A DNA stretch of 64,000 bases, from NCBI GenBank assembly GCA_034509735.1, contig JACGWO010000003.1, positions 8,246,001 to 8,310,000 of the forward strand, read 5' to 3'. A program made the translations under genes and the position numbers. Below the pieces are notes generated by a model that searched no databases, was not told the origin of the DNA, and saw only the letters and a list, made by a program, of their open reading frames with translations. Shown here piece by piece: positions 24,742-35,639 of the stretch (positions are counted from its first letter, which is position 1; the number at the start of each line of letters is the position of its first letter). The DNA is from Sesamum alatum (Eukaryota > Streptophyta > Magnoliopsida > Lamiales > Pedaliaceae).

Positions 24742-26638
24742 TGTCACGCCCCATAAGTAGGACCACTACTTTAGGCCTTATTATCGGGACGCGACCTAAC
24801 ATAAATTGTAACAACAATAACCCCACCAAAAAACAATAGTCCAACAGGCCACCCGATCACATGACCTAAACGTTCAACCTCGTTGCACACCACCACGATC
24901 ACTTCCCTAGGTTAGCTAGGCCTTGATCTGCTCATGATATCACTTGTATCTGGAGGAGGAATTTCAAATTACGTAAGCAACAACTTAGTGAGGCCATGAG
25001 TGGGTGCACATGAAATAAAATACTGATAATAGAAAATCGATCAAAAATACTTAAAACACATCATATTGACTGACAATAAGAAAGATCAAGCCTGTGAAGA
25101 CCATATCAGGCAAGGACCGAATCTCATGATTACCACCTTATGTCTCTCAAAAGACCGTTTACTACCTTATCCTCCATGTAGGGAGTGACCCACGAACGCA
25201 TTGAACTGGCCATACCTAGGTACATGGCAGCGCCAATCACACGCAGACAACCTCCAGCCTATCCGTGAAAGGACACTTAAGTAAGAATTGAACGACGAAG
25301 CCTCAACTGGTAGCCCAATGCTACCACAGCGTGCCCCGCGAACCGTCTAGCCCCGAGCCCATTGACCGCTTTGCAAGAACCACTTGACCAAATTCATAAA
25401 GCCAGTAGAACAACCATATAGAAAATAGAGCATTTAAAGACCGCATGCACATTCAATATTGCGACGAATTGAAATATATCAAATAAGTAGGACCTCTTGG
25501 ATACTCTATGGACTCTAGAGGTGGCTCCCAACGGAAGTTCATAAAGAATACCAGAATACCACATGACCAGAGCGATAATCGCGTTGTAGCACTTAGCTCC
25601 ATAGAGTCCCAAAAGCCCAATGAAACCGTATAGATAAACCAAATATCATATTCATTTCGTTTATCAATAAACAATTTCGAGAAACATTTTACTCAAGTTT
25701 GTCCTAAGAAAGACCATTTTTTATACGTATATATACTCATGCACGATATACATATATTCCTCCAGTTTTGCAGAAGTAATATAATTTTAAAAGGCACTCA
25801 CCGTAAAGACCACGTGATTAGTGTGGTATGCAACTGGATTTATCTCGAAGAAATTATGTTGATAGTTCATCTGCAATCCCTTCCTATTATTCCAATATAT
25901 GTTTAAGACTATGAGAATGACAGTCACGTATACCCTAATGTAGCTCTAGATTAGTTACCTATATTCATATACGAAATAGAATATAGGTACCTTTATATAT
26001 ACATCTGTATCTATCATATTTCTTTTACATTTTGATTAGTCAACTAAATACAATTAGCTAAGTTAATTAAAAATATAACGACGATTACCCAACATGGTCA
26101 TTCCATAATTAAATATAGTATTCTCCATGACATTCATAATTTACAGTATCAATCCAATTAAAATTAATAAAACTTAAGTAATTGATAATTAGTAGTTTAT
26201 AATTTACACCTTTAACGAGCGGAGAATATTATTATCAACTCCTCATCTCAAATACTATTAACAATAATATTTCTTATATTTACTTAATAAATACTTAATT
26301 TTATTAAAAGGGTAATTATTCACAAATACTATTTACTAACCACGCAAATACAATTATTAAGAAGCGCTTAAAATGATATTGAAACAATAGATAATGTTCA
26401 ATTCAGTAGTAGGTCTCGGGAAATAGATTTAGGTGTGATTAATTTATTAAAACTAGTTATTAGGGACTAACCTATCAATTAAAGATTATCTAATTAAACA
26501 TATAATTAATCTAATTAATTAGTTAACTATTTCTTCCTAGCTAATCAAAGTTAAATTAGGTATTTTAATTAATTAACCATAACATAATTGATAAAAATTG
26601 AATATTTAACTGAATCTTAACTAATAGACATAGGAAAC
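24742..26638 (-). mobile_element. Inverted, truncated LTR related to the Gypsy LTR
   Basis: Plus-strand TGTCACGCCCC at 24742 is the complement of an LTR 3' end. The first about 400 bp are an inverted, diverged copy of 23270-23667. The rest differs and includes a unique GC-richer part (25140-25400). The other LTR end is not seen, and the sequence meets a Copia-like LTR near 26639. A fragment of the same family occurs at 47120-48120. Confidence 0.65.
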
Positions 26639-27261
26639 TGTTAAACATACATACATATTTTAAGAGTTTGATATCTTCCAAACATGTGGTTAGGGAGGAC
26701 TACTCTTAAGTAAAGAGTTTGTAGTCTCCTAGTCTTTGTATTGGGATTGGACTCCTCATGTGCACACCTATAAATAGAGTGCTTCTATGGAACCAAAGGA
26801 TATTCAATTTTCGATATATATTCTCTCAAAGCCTCACGCAAATAGCTCTCTCTATTCTCTCTTGGAAAATTACCAAAAGTCTCTAAGGGTTTAAGGTGTG
26901 TAAAGGAGTGACTTACTCAAGTAGTAATCCACCAAGGCAAGCAAGGCGCGTTCGTGGGTTCCACAATATTTGGAGCAAGATCCAACGTGGGGAGATTTTA
27001 AAGATGTTCGTGGGGATCTTGAAGATGTACGTGGGTTAATCTTCAAGAACGAGCAAGACGACGTGTTCGTGATCCAATCGAGGCATGAGCTTGTAGACTA
27101 GTCAGATCCGGAGACGTGGATCGACATAGTTTTCGCTGCTACAGGTTTAATCGATCCACGATTATGTGCTAATGTGTATATTGATTGTATAACGTGCACA
27201 TAGAGATTACATATTCTATGCGAGAATATTTCTTTTATGTATTAACCATTGTTATTTTTCA
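26639..27261 (+). mobile_element. 5' LTR of a Copia-like retrotransposon
   Basis: The LTR begins TGTTAAAC and ends near TTTTTCA at 27261, four bases before a tRNA-Met primer-binding site. A TATA box (TATAAATAG, 26769-26777) lies about 490 bp before the LTR end, so the promoter, R and U5 are recognisable. The exact outer boundary is inferred from the TG. Confidence 0.65.
26769..26777 (+). promoter_or_regulatory. LTR TATA box
   Basis: TATAAATAG lies in the expected part of the LTR. Transcription would start about 30 bp downstream and read into the primer-binding site at 27266. Confidence 0.6.
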
Positions 27262-27265
27262 ATAG

Positions 27266-27278
27266 TGGTATCAGAGCC
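27266..27278 (+). other. Primer-binding site, initiator tRNA-Met type
   Basis: TGGTATCAGAGCC is the same site type as at 1804-1816 but on the plus strand. Confidence 0.9.
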
Positions 27279-29480
27279 ACTACGGCTTAGTCTCGTTTGA
27301 TTTGCCTGATTAATCGCGAATATTTTTTGTATGCTTGTATTTTTGAAAAAATTTATTTTTACCATGAAAGTATGAGTTTTTTCGTTGATTTTTTCACCAT
27401 ATGTAGATCTATTTGTGGAGATCACGTTGTTAAAATTTGGTGAAAAATCAGATGGGTGGTTTATGAGAAAAATCAAACTCTAGTTTTCAAATTTATTTTC
27501 TTTGAGCAGAAAATCGAACCTGATTAAGTGTTTTTTACTAAATTATTTTTATGCTATATTTTCAATCATGAAAAGAGGTTCGAAACGGTGTTTGAATTAC
27601 TGAAAATGGATTTAAAATGAATTAGATATGAATTTTTTAAGTTTTCGCCGAATAATACACTGTTGTCGGAAATTGGCCGGCGGAGTCGCAGGAAACGCAT
27701 CGCCGGCGCCGGAGGCGTGTTGACTAGTTGCTGATGTTGTGCCAATTGGGTGCAGGTCCCATGATGGCTGACTAGGCGCCAATTGTGCTGATTCGGCACC
27801 AACTAGGCGTTCACTTGGCGCCAATTGGGTGTAGAGTTTAATGCCTCTTGGTTGGCTTGTGAGCCGAGCCGAGCTGAGCTGAGCCGAGCTTGTTGTTCAT
27901 GGCTAGCTTATGGCTGGCTCGCGGCTAAGACTTCGTTTGGCTGCAATTTTTCCCAAAGTTTTTGAAAATCCATTTTCTCAATACAAAAAAAATATTTTTT
28001 TTTTTAAATTTATATTTGATGGGGCGACCTTTTCGGGTTGTTGAAAAGATTTTTTTTTCTAAGTCTAAATATTTATATTTTCTCATTTTTGTGTTGTAGA
28101 AAATTGGAGCATGACTTAGAAAATAATGTGTATTTATTTATTGCAATATTTGTGATAGCAATTTATGACATGTTGATTATTTGTTACTGCATTTGTGATT
28201 GCAATTTATGCCATGTTGATTATTATTGCATTTGTGATTGCAATTTACGCCATGTCGATTATTGATTATTGCAATATTTATGTTTGCAATTTATACTATG
28301 TTGAATATTTATTATTGCAATATTTTGTGATTGCAATTCCCAAACATGATTATTTTAATTGCAATATTTTTGTGATTGCAATTTATGCAATATTTTTGTG
28401 ATTGCAATTTATGCTAGCATATTTTTGTGATTCAAATATGCTAATAAGTGCTCCTATTATATGAATGCATGCCTAGATAATTGCGTAATAATATATTTTT
28501 ATTGCAATTTTATTGAATATGTGCAATATGATTTTGTGCTATGAATATATGGACATTAACATTTGGGTGCTCATGTATTATGTGAGTATTTTATTATTTG
28601 TGGAGATAATTTGTGATATGGTGGTAATTAATGCGGTATCCCCATTTTTTTAGATTGATGTAGTAGGCCTTGGATGTAATTTTTTTAGCATAATATAGTA
28701 GGTGTTATATCAATGTAATTATATTTTTGGAAAATGTATTTTTTAGACCGATTTTTGGAGGCCATGTATTTTTTTTGTGGGGATATGTTTCACTATTTAC
28801 CACCATAGGGCCAAAGTATCTCAACATGATGCACCAAATGTTAGTGTAGCCTATGCGGGGTTATTTATTATTTTATTTTATTCATATCGCATATGGCATG
28901 CACGTAGAGTTTTTTTGGAAATGGAGTTATTTTATTCATGATCAGTAAATAGTTTATTATGACTTTTTACTCAGTGGGAGATGATTACTAGCCGTGTGGT
29001 GAAATTTTTGATTTTGCTGGTATAAAAAAATAATAAATAATTTACTTAGATCTAGAATAGAATATCAGTACTATATTTTTGCGCACACCTAAAGATCTTA
29101 GATTAACTCACCATTTTTTTGAGTGTATTAAATGTTGTGATGGATAATTGTCTAATATTGTCGCGACTTAGATGCTGACAATCAATGGTGGATCAAGAAA
29201 ATATTTGCGCTTTTATTGGTTAAGTTGCAAACTAAAGAATCTTATTGGAGAGTTGTCAAGCTCTATGCTTGAATATGAGCTCACTAATCCTTAAGTTGCT
29301 AATTGAGTTGACTTATGGATATTTATTAGTTCAACCAAAATCGCCAAACTTGAGGTTTGATTTTTTTTTTCGGTTGAAACACAAAAGAGATGCACTTGTT
29401 TCTCATGTTGAACCAACTAAAGTGTTGTTGGATCAAACAATGAGTAGCACGATAAGTGCAAGACTAAAAAATTTGAGGTG
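27279..29480 (+). mobile_element. Non-coding interior of the Copia-like element (LARD-like)
   Basis: An AT-rich leader leads to a GC-richer part (about 27660-27920) with repeats of GGCGCCAATTG and of GAGCCGAGCTGAGC type. A minisatellite at 28139-28430 and more AT-rich DNA follow. No gag or pol domains are visible. The layout (PBS, AT-rich leader, GC-rich tract) parallels the element at 1-4040. The right end of the element is not located, and the frame at 29245-29481 is not recognised. Confidence 0.45.
28139..28430. repeat. Irregular minisatellite, TGTGATTGCAATTTATG units
   Basis: The core TTTGTGATTGCAATTTATGC recurs about eight times with variable spacers such as CATGTTGATTATT. The two short open frames here only reflect the repeat. 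Confidence 0.75.
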
Positions 29481-30573
29481 ATAATCGTATCACTTTTTCT
29501 AAAGCAAGTGACACCAACAATTGTCATAGTGCTATGGGAAATTAGTTACTCCACTCGTAATTGAACTGAGAGGAAGTTTAACTAAATAAATGCTCTCTCA
29601 TTAACTTTATTAGGGTCTCCAGTTCTCTCCTTGGATGGATGGTAGATATGAATGATTGAATGCTTCATCATTCCTAGATGCCCTACAGTATGGCGTGGTC
29701 CATCCGTATTGATTCTTTTTCCTCTCATGCTATAATGAGAAATGAATAGTTCTACTCCACTTGAGTAACAGTTATAAATCAGTTAGTGACCTCTTCCTCT
29801 CTTATTGGATGCTTCTTCTGAGAGAGCAAGAAAATAAGAGGGCAAATGCATTCTGCTGCTGAACTGAAAGTTTAGTTTTGAGAAAATATTATAGTTATCT
29901 TAGAGTAACCTTTGGTTTTGGTGTTACTACTGAGTATGTCCTATGTTCAAGTTAATGCTTGAAGTCTATTCTAACAGAGCCAGGCAGTGTATAGGTGTTT
30001 TCCCATTTTCTTTGGTAAGTCTGTGAAAATCTCACGGAACAGTTTTTTCATGGTGAGAGAGGAAGTATCCTTGGTGATATGTCATTATAATATCACCTAT
30101 AGTAACATAATATAGGAAATTAAATGCTTTATGTTTTAGCGAGTGGGAACTTGTGCTATAAATTCTCATATCCTGTATTATCCTTGGTGATCTGCCATGC
30201 AAATGCAGTTTTCCTCTAGAAATTATTGCCTTGACTTTCCTGCTAATTAAGTGCAAGTAAATCAAACGTAACTACCACGTACCCTAAAAAATGTTGTATT
30301 TCATTAGGACTCCTAGCCTTGTTACTAAGTTGAGCCTCTTCTTTCCCTACTTGTTCGAGTTCGGGTTGACACGTGCATTTTTTCCAGAATGTTTCTTCCA
30401 ATCTTGGAATGTACATGGTCCTTTTTATTTGGTTGTGATTAGGATGGAAAGGACATGATAGCCTTCAAAGAAATAATTGAAAAATGAAAATAGACCTTAA
30501 TAATGTTCATGCCTGCTGTATTTTACCAGAAATACCTTTGTGATAATTCAATCACTTCAATGTGCAACTGCAG
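29481..30573 (+). other. Non-coding, intron-like DNA before the MAP65 fragment
   Basis: T-rich sequence ending in TGCAACTGCAG, a good acceptor, at 30573. No repeat or coding sequence was identified. Confidence 0.4.
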
Positions 30574-30725
30574 GTAATGTCGATCTTTTCTGACCTTTCA
30601 TCGAGCATGTATGGTCAGATTGCAAAAGCCAAAGAACAGGCTCAAAGTAGAAAGGATATTTTGGATAAGGTGGAGAAATGAAGACATGCAGCTGAAGAGG
30701 AGTCCTGGCTTGATGAGTATGAAAG
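30574..30725 (+). pseudogene. MAP65 microtubule-associated protein, single broken exon
   Basis: Translation from 30574 gives QIAKAKEQAQSRKDILDKVE and then, after a stop, AAEEESWLDEYE. This matches the conserved coiled-coil/microtubule-bundling core of plant MAP65 proteins, cross-linkers of antiparallel microtubules. The codon at 30679-30681 is TGA where the family has Trp. After GAAAG at 30725 the sequence is ATTAAT instead of a GT donor. Both defects could be G-to-A changes. No other MAP65 exon is found nearby, so this is an isolated captured fragment. Confidence 0.85.
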
Positions 30726-31186
30726 ATTAATACTATCTTAATTTGTTTTGCCATGCCATTAGGTCCTTTAGGATTGATTGCTTTAGAAAGTCCCATTTTT
30801 CAAGTTCTTTATAAATGATGTTTTAACCCATTCTCGTCAAATCTTTGAACTAGTTTCTATTTAAGTTAGTTCTGTTTGATTAATGCAACTATGGCATACA
30901 TATTATTGATGGCTTATTTATACTAGTCCACTTGCAATTTGCCTTATTGTCCATGTATGCCTCTTCAATATAGTAAATTTTTAGGTTAAGGATCATGCCT
31001 TTTGAGAAGAAAACATCTACTTAGTTAGTCATGGAGCTGAGCCATATTTGATGGTAGACTTAGTTGGTGTCCAGAGAATTTAAATACTTTAAACTAGGTA
31101 TACAATTACCTTTACTGGATTATTTCATTTGTATTCTTTATATAAGTTGGGGAGTTTGTGATGATGGATGTTGAGATGTACATTTC

Positions 31187-31366
31187 GGGAAATTCTAGTC
31201 CAAACCTGGTTCGGCCGAACCTAAACCAATCATATGGTAAGTGCAATACACTTGTCATGTGATTGGTGTACAGTTCAAGGAAAGTGACCAATCAGATAGC
31301 AAGTGTATCACACTTCGTATATGATTGGTTTGGTTCGGCCAAACTTGGTCCGGACTAGAATTTTCC
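31187..31366. mobile_element. Mutator-type MITE, 180 bp, 9-bp target duplication
   Basis: The inverted ends GGGAAATTCTAGTCC and GGACTAGAATTTTCC are flanked by the perfect 9-bp direct repeat GTACATTTC (31178-31186 and 31367-31375). The arms extend inward with TTCGGCC and CCAATCATATG pairing. The 9-bp duplication is typical of MULEs. Confidence 0.9.
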
Positions 31367-31375
31367 GTACATTTC

Positions 31376-32969
31376 TTTGTTTCTGACTTATGGTAGCATC
31401 TTTTAGCATCACATTGTTTACAGATAGGTGATTATCAAGCGACTTTCCTCAAAATTGTACTTAAAGTCCCATACTTGGAGAGGTTTACGTAATTAGGGAC
31501 ATTGATCACTACATTAGCACAGTTTGTGCCGTAACTTACACATCGTGGCAAAATTTGGACTTCTGTTAGTTTCTGGATGGGAATTGTATTGTGGGCTACA
31601 CGTGGGCACTAAAATAAGTTGTGAATACTGATCAGGTGCCACAATAATGCTGATTTTCAATGAAAAAGCCGATAGAGGTCCAAAATTTACCTCAATTTGT
31701 GAGTCACTAAACCATATGTGTCAAATCCATGACCAACAGGATTAATTTTGCAAACTCCCTTGGCTTGTGGCTGTAAGTGCAAAATTTGCTCACAGGAATT
31801 GGTGGCGGTTGCATACACAATTCACTGCACTGTTGCTGTTCCACAAACAATGTGGCCCACACTTGACATGTTTAATGACGCTAGTGCTTATAATTTACCA
31901 TGCGTGAAACTTTCCAACTTTCTGGAAAAAAAAATGGAAAATGCTGGTGTTATGAAGTCCTTTACTATACAGGCTGGTCCTAGCTAGGTCATCTGTTATC
32001 GAGAAAGTATTGGTGCACATTCATGTAAGGTTAATGTCGGATCAAATATCAATCAATCTCATGAAAGGCTAGTCAGGGTCCAAATATTTATGTCGTGTGC
32101 CATTGCTTATCATAGGAATGGCGGGATATGTTTTCCTCTTCATTCTTTTGTTAGGAATATTTGGATTTTTCATTGCTGGTGAGGTTGTGTTTGCCATCCA
32201 CCGAGCTGTGAAAGAAACATACAATTTTCATAACCTGTAGGAGGTCTAGATTGAAAAGCTTACATGTTACTGCGACAGTAATTTTTATTTGGCTATTTCC
32301 AGTTCTTTGGGTTTCTACCATAGTCAATTCGACAAAATGATATTTTACAGGCATTTTTTTTTTTAACCAAATTGTCTTCATCTTCTAACAAATGTGATTT
32401 GTTTAGCCTTTTAATCAATGGGGTTCTTTCCTTTTTGCAACATAAGATGCTTGAGTTTCAATCATAAAATGATATTGTATTTCTGAAGCTTAATAAACCA
32501 ACTTTCATTTTCATATCTAAGATATTGATAAATACTATTTATTACATACAGTGCTTCTCTTAAATTCACGACCATAATAAACCAACTTTTATTTTCATAT
32601 CTAAGATATTCATAAATACTATTTATTACATGCAGTGCTTCTCTTACATTCAAGTCCATATTTGGGCATGGAGATTGCGTGGTATTGAGTTACGCACTAG
32701 CAGCGAGGTGTTTTCTTGAAAAAGAGATGACATTGTGAGAAGAATATATGGAACATAAGTACAGTCAAAATATTTTAGGTACCTTTGAGGACTTGCCATG
32801 CTACTAGACATTGTCCTATCCATTGAAAATCAATAGATACAATTAGATACCATCAATAGCTAATATTGCTTAGGGTTCCATTTCTTTTTGTTGCCTTCGT
32901 GTCGTTAGTTTCTAAATCTTTGGTTGCATGGTAACTCAATCTCTTAAATGGATGCTTTTCTCGACTTAG
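31376..32969 (+). other. Intron-like or intergenic DNA
   Basis: No gene was recognised. The frame at 31748-31987 (79 codons, Cys-containing start) shows nothing I can name. The stretch contains the 84-bp tandem duplication at 32491-32658. It ends with the acceptor CTCGACTTAG before the JmjC exon. Confidence 0.4.
32491..32658. repeat. 84-bp tandem duplication, two copies
   Basis: Units start at 32491 and 32575 with TAATAAACCAACTTT and differ at only a few positions. Confidence 0.85.
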
Positions 32970-33036
32970 GCTGGTGCGAAATGCTGGAGAATTTGTTGTC
33001 ACTTTCCCAAGTGCTTATCGCTCGGGTTCAATCGCG
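32970..33036 (+). pseudogene. REF6/ELF6-type JmjC histone demethylase, exon 1 of 2 (frameshifted)
   Basis: The exon reads LVRNAGEFVVTFPSAYRSG, the JmjC segment of the plant KDM4-like H3K27 demethylases (REF6, ELF6, JMJ705 type). It lies between acceptor TTAG (to 32969) and donor GTAAGG (33037). Compared with the family, one base is missing near 33025-33030. The expected iron-binding His codon just before the splice site reads CGC instead of CAC. The exon therefore cannot encode an active centre. It is followed by the exon at 33160 with conserved phase. Confidence 0.9.
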
Positions 33037-33159
33037 GTAAGGCACTTGTAATGGTTAAATTCCTTTCAATTTTTTCGTTGATCCATCTAGTGAAGTTATT
33101 TAATATCACTATTGACTAATAAAGTGCTTAGTTTGGTTATATAAATCTTATTATTTTAG

Positions 33160-33310
33160 GATTTAATTGTGGAGAGACTGCTACTGTTGCTACTCCTGCA
33201 TGGTTGGAGGTTTGCAAAGAAGCTGCAATGAGTAGGACAACTATTAATTTTCCTCCAATGGTGTCTCACTTCCAGTTATTATATGATCTAGCACTCTCGT
33301 TATGTTCTAG
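33160..33310 (+). pseudogene. REF6/ELF6-type JmjC histone demethylase, exon 2 of 2
   Basis: The exon reads GFNCGETATVATPAWLEVCK and then INFPPMVSHFQLLYDLALSL, ending CSR at a donor GTTTGT (33311). This immediately follows the previous exon in the family. No stop is present. The 123-bp intron is retained, so capture was from DNA rather than mRNA. Neither neighbouring exons nor the zinc-finger C-terminus were found in the window. Confidence 0.9.
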
Positions 33311-34424
33311 GTTTGTTTTCTCCTCCTATGAAATCTCTAATTGTTTCACTCGGAAAATGGTCTCTTGAAAATTTATTATTTTACAAGCATTCCATTCTTG
33401 TAACTTATTTTCTACTTTTCCTAAACTAATTCAAAGTTCATTTTTCAGCGGAACTTTGTTAGAGAAAATGCAACAATCCTGAATCACTAATGTGTAGGAA
33501 TCAGATTTATCTCATGTGACTAGCATTAGCTACGCTTCTACATATTAACATATATGCTTGTGTAGTCTTTTCACCTATATAATTTGGTTAAAATTGAAGA
33601 AGCCATGATATACTTGAACCCCTTTCTATGATATTCTAGGTTTTATTATCAATGATTCATATTCCATGGCCAAAATGGATGATCTTGTATGCATTTTAGG
33701 AGTTCAGTAACATGGGAAGAGTGTGTTGTAACTTCTATAATGTATCATGCATGCTAGCAAACATTTCTCTTCAAATTAAGATTTTATGCTATAGATAGAA
33801 TGTGGTTCTATCTTTAATGTGGATAACCGAGAGCCTATATTAGGAAATAGATCTCTTCTTAGTTGTATTCTTAAACCTTGCTGAATTCCATAATGGTAGG
33901 GCCACCCTCATATTTAGAATCTTTATGATTTGAAGCTTCAAATTGGCATTCAAAATTCATGCTTCCCTTTTAACACCATAAGCAATTTTTGAATATTTTT
34001 TATGAAAATGTAATCAGAAGCCTATGTGCTTTTAGAAAGTAACTAACTGGGCCTCCATTTTTTTTGTGAATCATACTTTCTGCGGTGCGTATACTTGCAG
34101 CTATGACTTCATGATATAATTGCTTGAGTAAGGTTCGACCTGACCTATTCTGCAATTTATTCTGAAGTATGGCGATCAACATAACAAAGTATGACGGTCT
34201 TGTTTAAGAAACTGTCACTTTTGGCTGTCAATTGTGTGTTTGTAACGATTCATGGTCTTCGTAGTTATATGATAGCCTTCTAAGTTATTGAAGGATTTAG
34301 TTAAGGCTTCATGTTATTAGTTATTTACCTTTTTAAGCAATGGATTGGTAGTTTGCGTGCAGACATTTTCCCATATCTATGCATTTGACAGCAGGTTTTT
34401 GTTTGAATTTTTTCGACCACATAG
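33311..34424 (+). other. Non-coding DNA between JmjC and NUA fragments
   Basis: AT-rich, intron-like DNA with no exon I can identify. It ends with CCACATAG before the next exon. Confidence 0.4.
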
Positions 34425-34505
34425 GTAAGCAAGCTTGTAAACTTGTATAAGGAAAGTCTGGAGGAATGGTCCAAGAAGGCAGTAGAGCTTGACAGAGTCA
34501 TCAAG
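34425..34505 (+). pseudogene. Nuclear-pore anchor (NUA/TPR) single-exon fragment
   Basis: The exon of 27 codons reads VSKLVNLYKESLEEWSKKAV and ends ELDRVIK. This matches the coiled-coil N-terminal region of plant NUA, the TPR/Mlp homologue of the nuclear-pore basket. It is bounded by TAG (34424) and GT (34506). The exon itself is open, but no other NUA exon is present. Only 88 bp separate it from the Dicer-like exon, and the phases of the two exons do not match. Confidence 0.75.
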
Positions 34506-34593
34506 GTTTTTGAAGTAATCCCCGTTTATAATTTATTTTATTCAAAACTGCCGAATGACGTACAATACGCTAATTCTTCTTATGAACATGCAG

Positions 34594-34819
34594 TAGTTTG
34601 GTTGAGGAATTTCAAACTAATCTGTTTGTCTTCATGCATGGACCAATGAAGGTGTATGAGGTGGCAAACAGGAGCAATACTATAGCTGTGTTGGAGGTTT
34701 GGGCGTTGAAAACAACGACACAGGTGATGATTAAAGAAATTATAAAGTCTTTGCAAAGTGATAATGGTGGTATAAAGTTGATCATTTTCTTGGCACCCAC
34801 TCTTCATTGCATTCATAAG
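34594..34819 (+). pseudogene. Dicer-like 3 (DCL3) helicase-domain fragment, Walker A lost
   Basis: The frame from 34595 contains PMKVYEVANRSNTIAVLE and then KLIIFLAPT, the Q-motif to motif Ia region of the DExD/H helicase domain of plant DCL3-class Dicers, which make 24-nt siRNAs. Where the family has a G-x-G-K-T phosphate-binding loop, this copy reads EVWALKTTT, so ATP binding would be lost. After CATAAG the sequence is GCATGT rather than a GT donor. No RNase III, PAZ or dsRNA-binding part is present. Confidence 0.72.
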
Positions 34820-35073
34820 GCATGTTTCCTTTTTATGTGTTGCACTATGGTGTAGTAATTTTGTTTAAATTTTGTTATTTTGAAAAATATTCTTGGATGG
34901 TTTTTCAATGATTTCCAATTAATTTACTACGATGGGTGTTTCTCATCGCGTTTTATTTGGTTGTACTTTTATGTTATCTCATTTAAGTAAACAATGTGTA
35001 TTGTTCTTTCTGGTATATCAACTTGTATGAGACATTTGATTGTCAAAATGTGAATGATTTTTTAGAATTTTAG

Positions 35074-35191
35074 GGTTAGACTCTTGGTTCAATTGAAATT
35101 ACATGGAACTTCTCATATTCCAAGTTTGATGTGAAGGACCTAATTCACCTTTTGAATGAGAGAAACCAGTTCAAGAAAAGACTTCCATGAG
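35074..35191 (+). pseudogene. Unrecognised exon-like fragment (leucine/charged helix)
   Basis: This is bounded by TTTTAG (35073) and a donor GTATGT (35192). One frame reads KFDVKDLIHLLNERNQFKKR, a coiled-coil-like helix. The upstream part is open in a different frame, and an extra C near the end would shift the frame before the donor. The source gene was not identified. Confidence 0.4.
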
Positions 35192-35639
35192 GTATGTGTA
35201 TTGTTAATTAACACATGCGAATGAGAGGACAACCACTTTTCATGTTTTCATTTATCTTTTGTCATACTATCAGACTACTTCCCTTTTGTTTTGTTTTTTT
35301 GGCCAGTTACTATCAGACTACTTTTGTTTTATTTTCTTTTTCCAATTTACTGATTGTTAGTAATTTGATGAATATATGTGATTTAGGCAGTCTTAAGATT
35401 GAGACATGAATGTGCACTAGTGTTATGTGATTGTTGCTTTGATTAAATGTGGAGTAGTTGAGGCTTAATTTCATGCATTTTGAATTGCTTTGAAAAAGAG
35501 TTAGAATGTCTTTGCTTCTACTAAATCTTAGGAATTCTTGTGAAATCATATTTATTCGCTAAAACTCTGCCTTATTGATCCTTATATGCCTAACATGGGA
35601 CATGCATTGAAAACTTAAAGGCCCTTCCCTTAGCATGAA

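Noticed and set aside
25394..25674. Minus-strand open frames of 73-82 codons
   Set aside because: They lie inside an LTR fragment, overlap each other in different frames and have no recognisable content.
28139..28430. Regularly spaced repeats considered as a CRISPR-like array
   Set aside because: Repeat and spacer lengths vary, spacers are themselves repeated, and the host is a plant; it is a minisatellite.
31748..31987. 79-codon open frame as a captured exon
   Set aside because: No splice-bounded conserved motif was recognised, and the neighbouring text looks repetitive; left unassigned.
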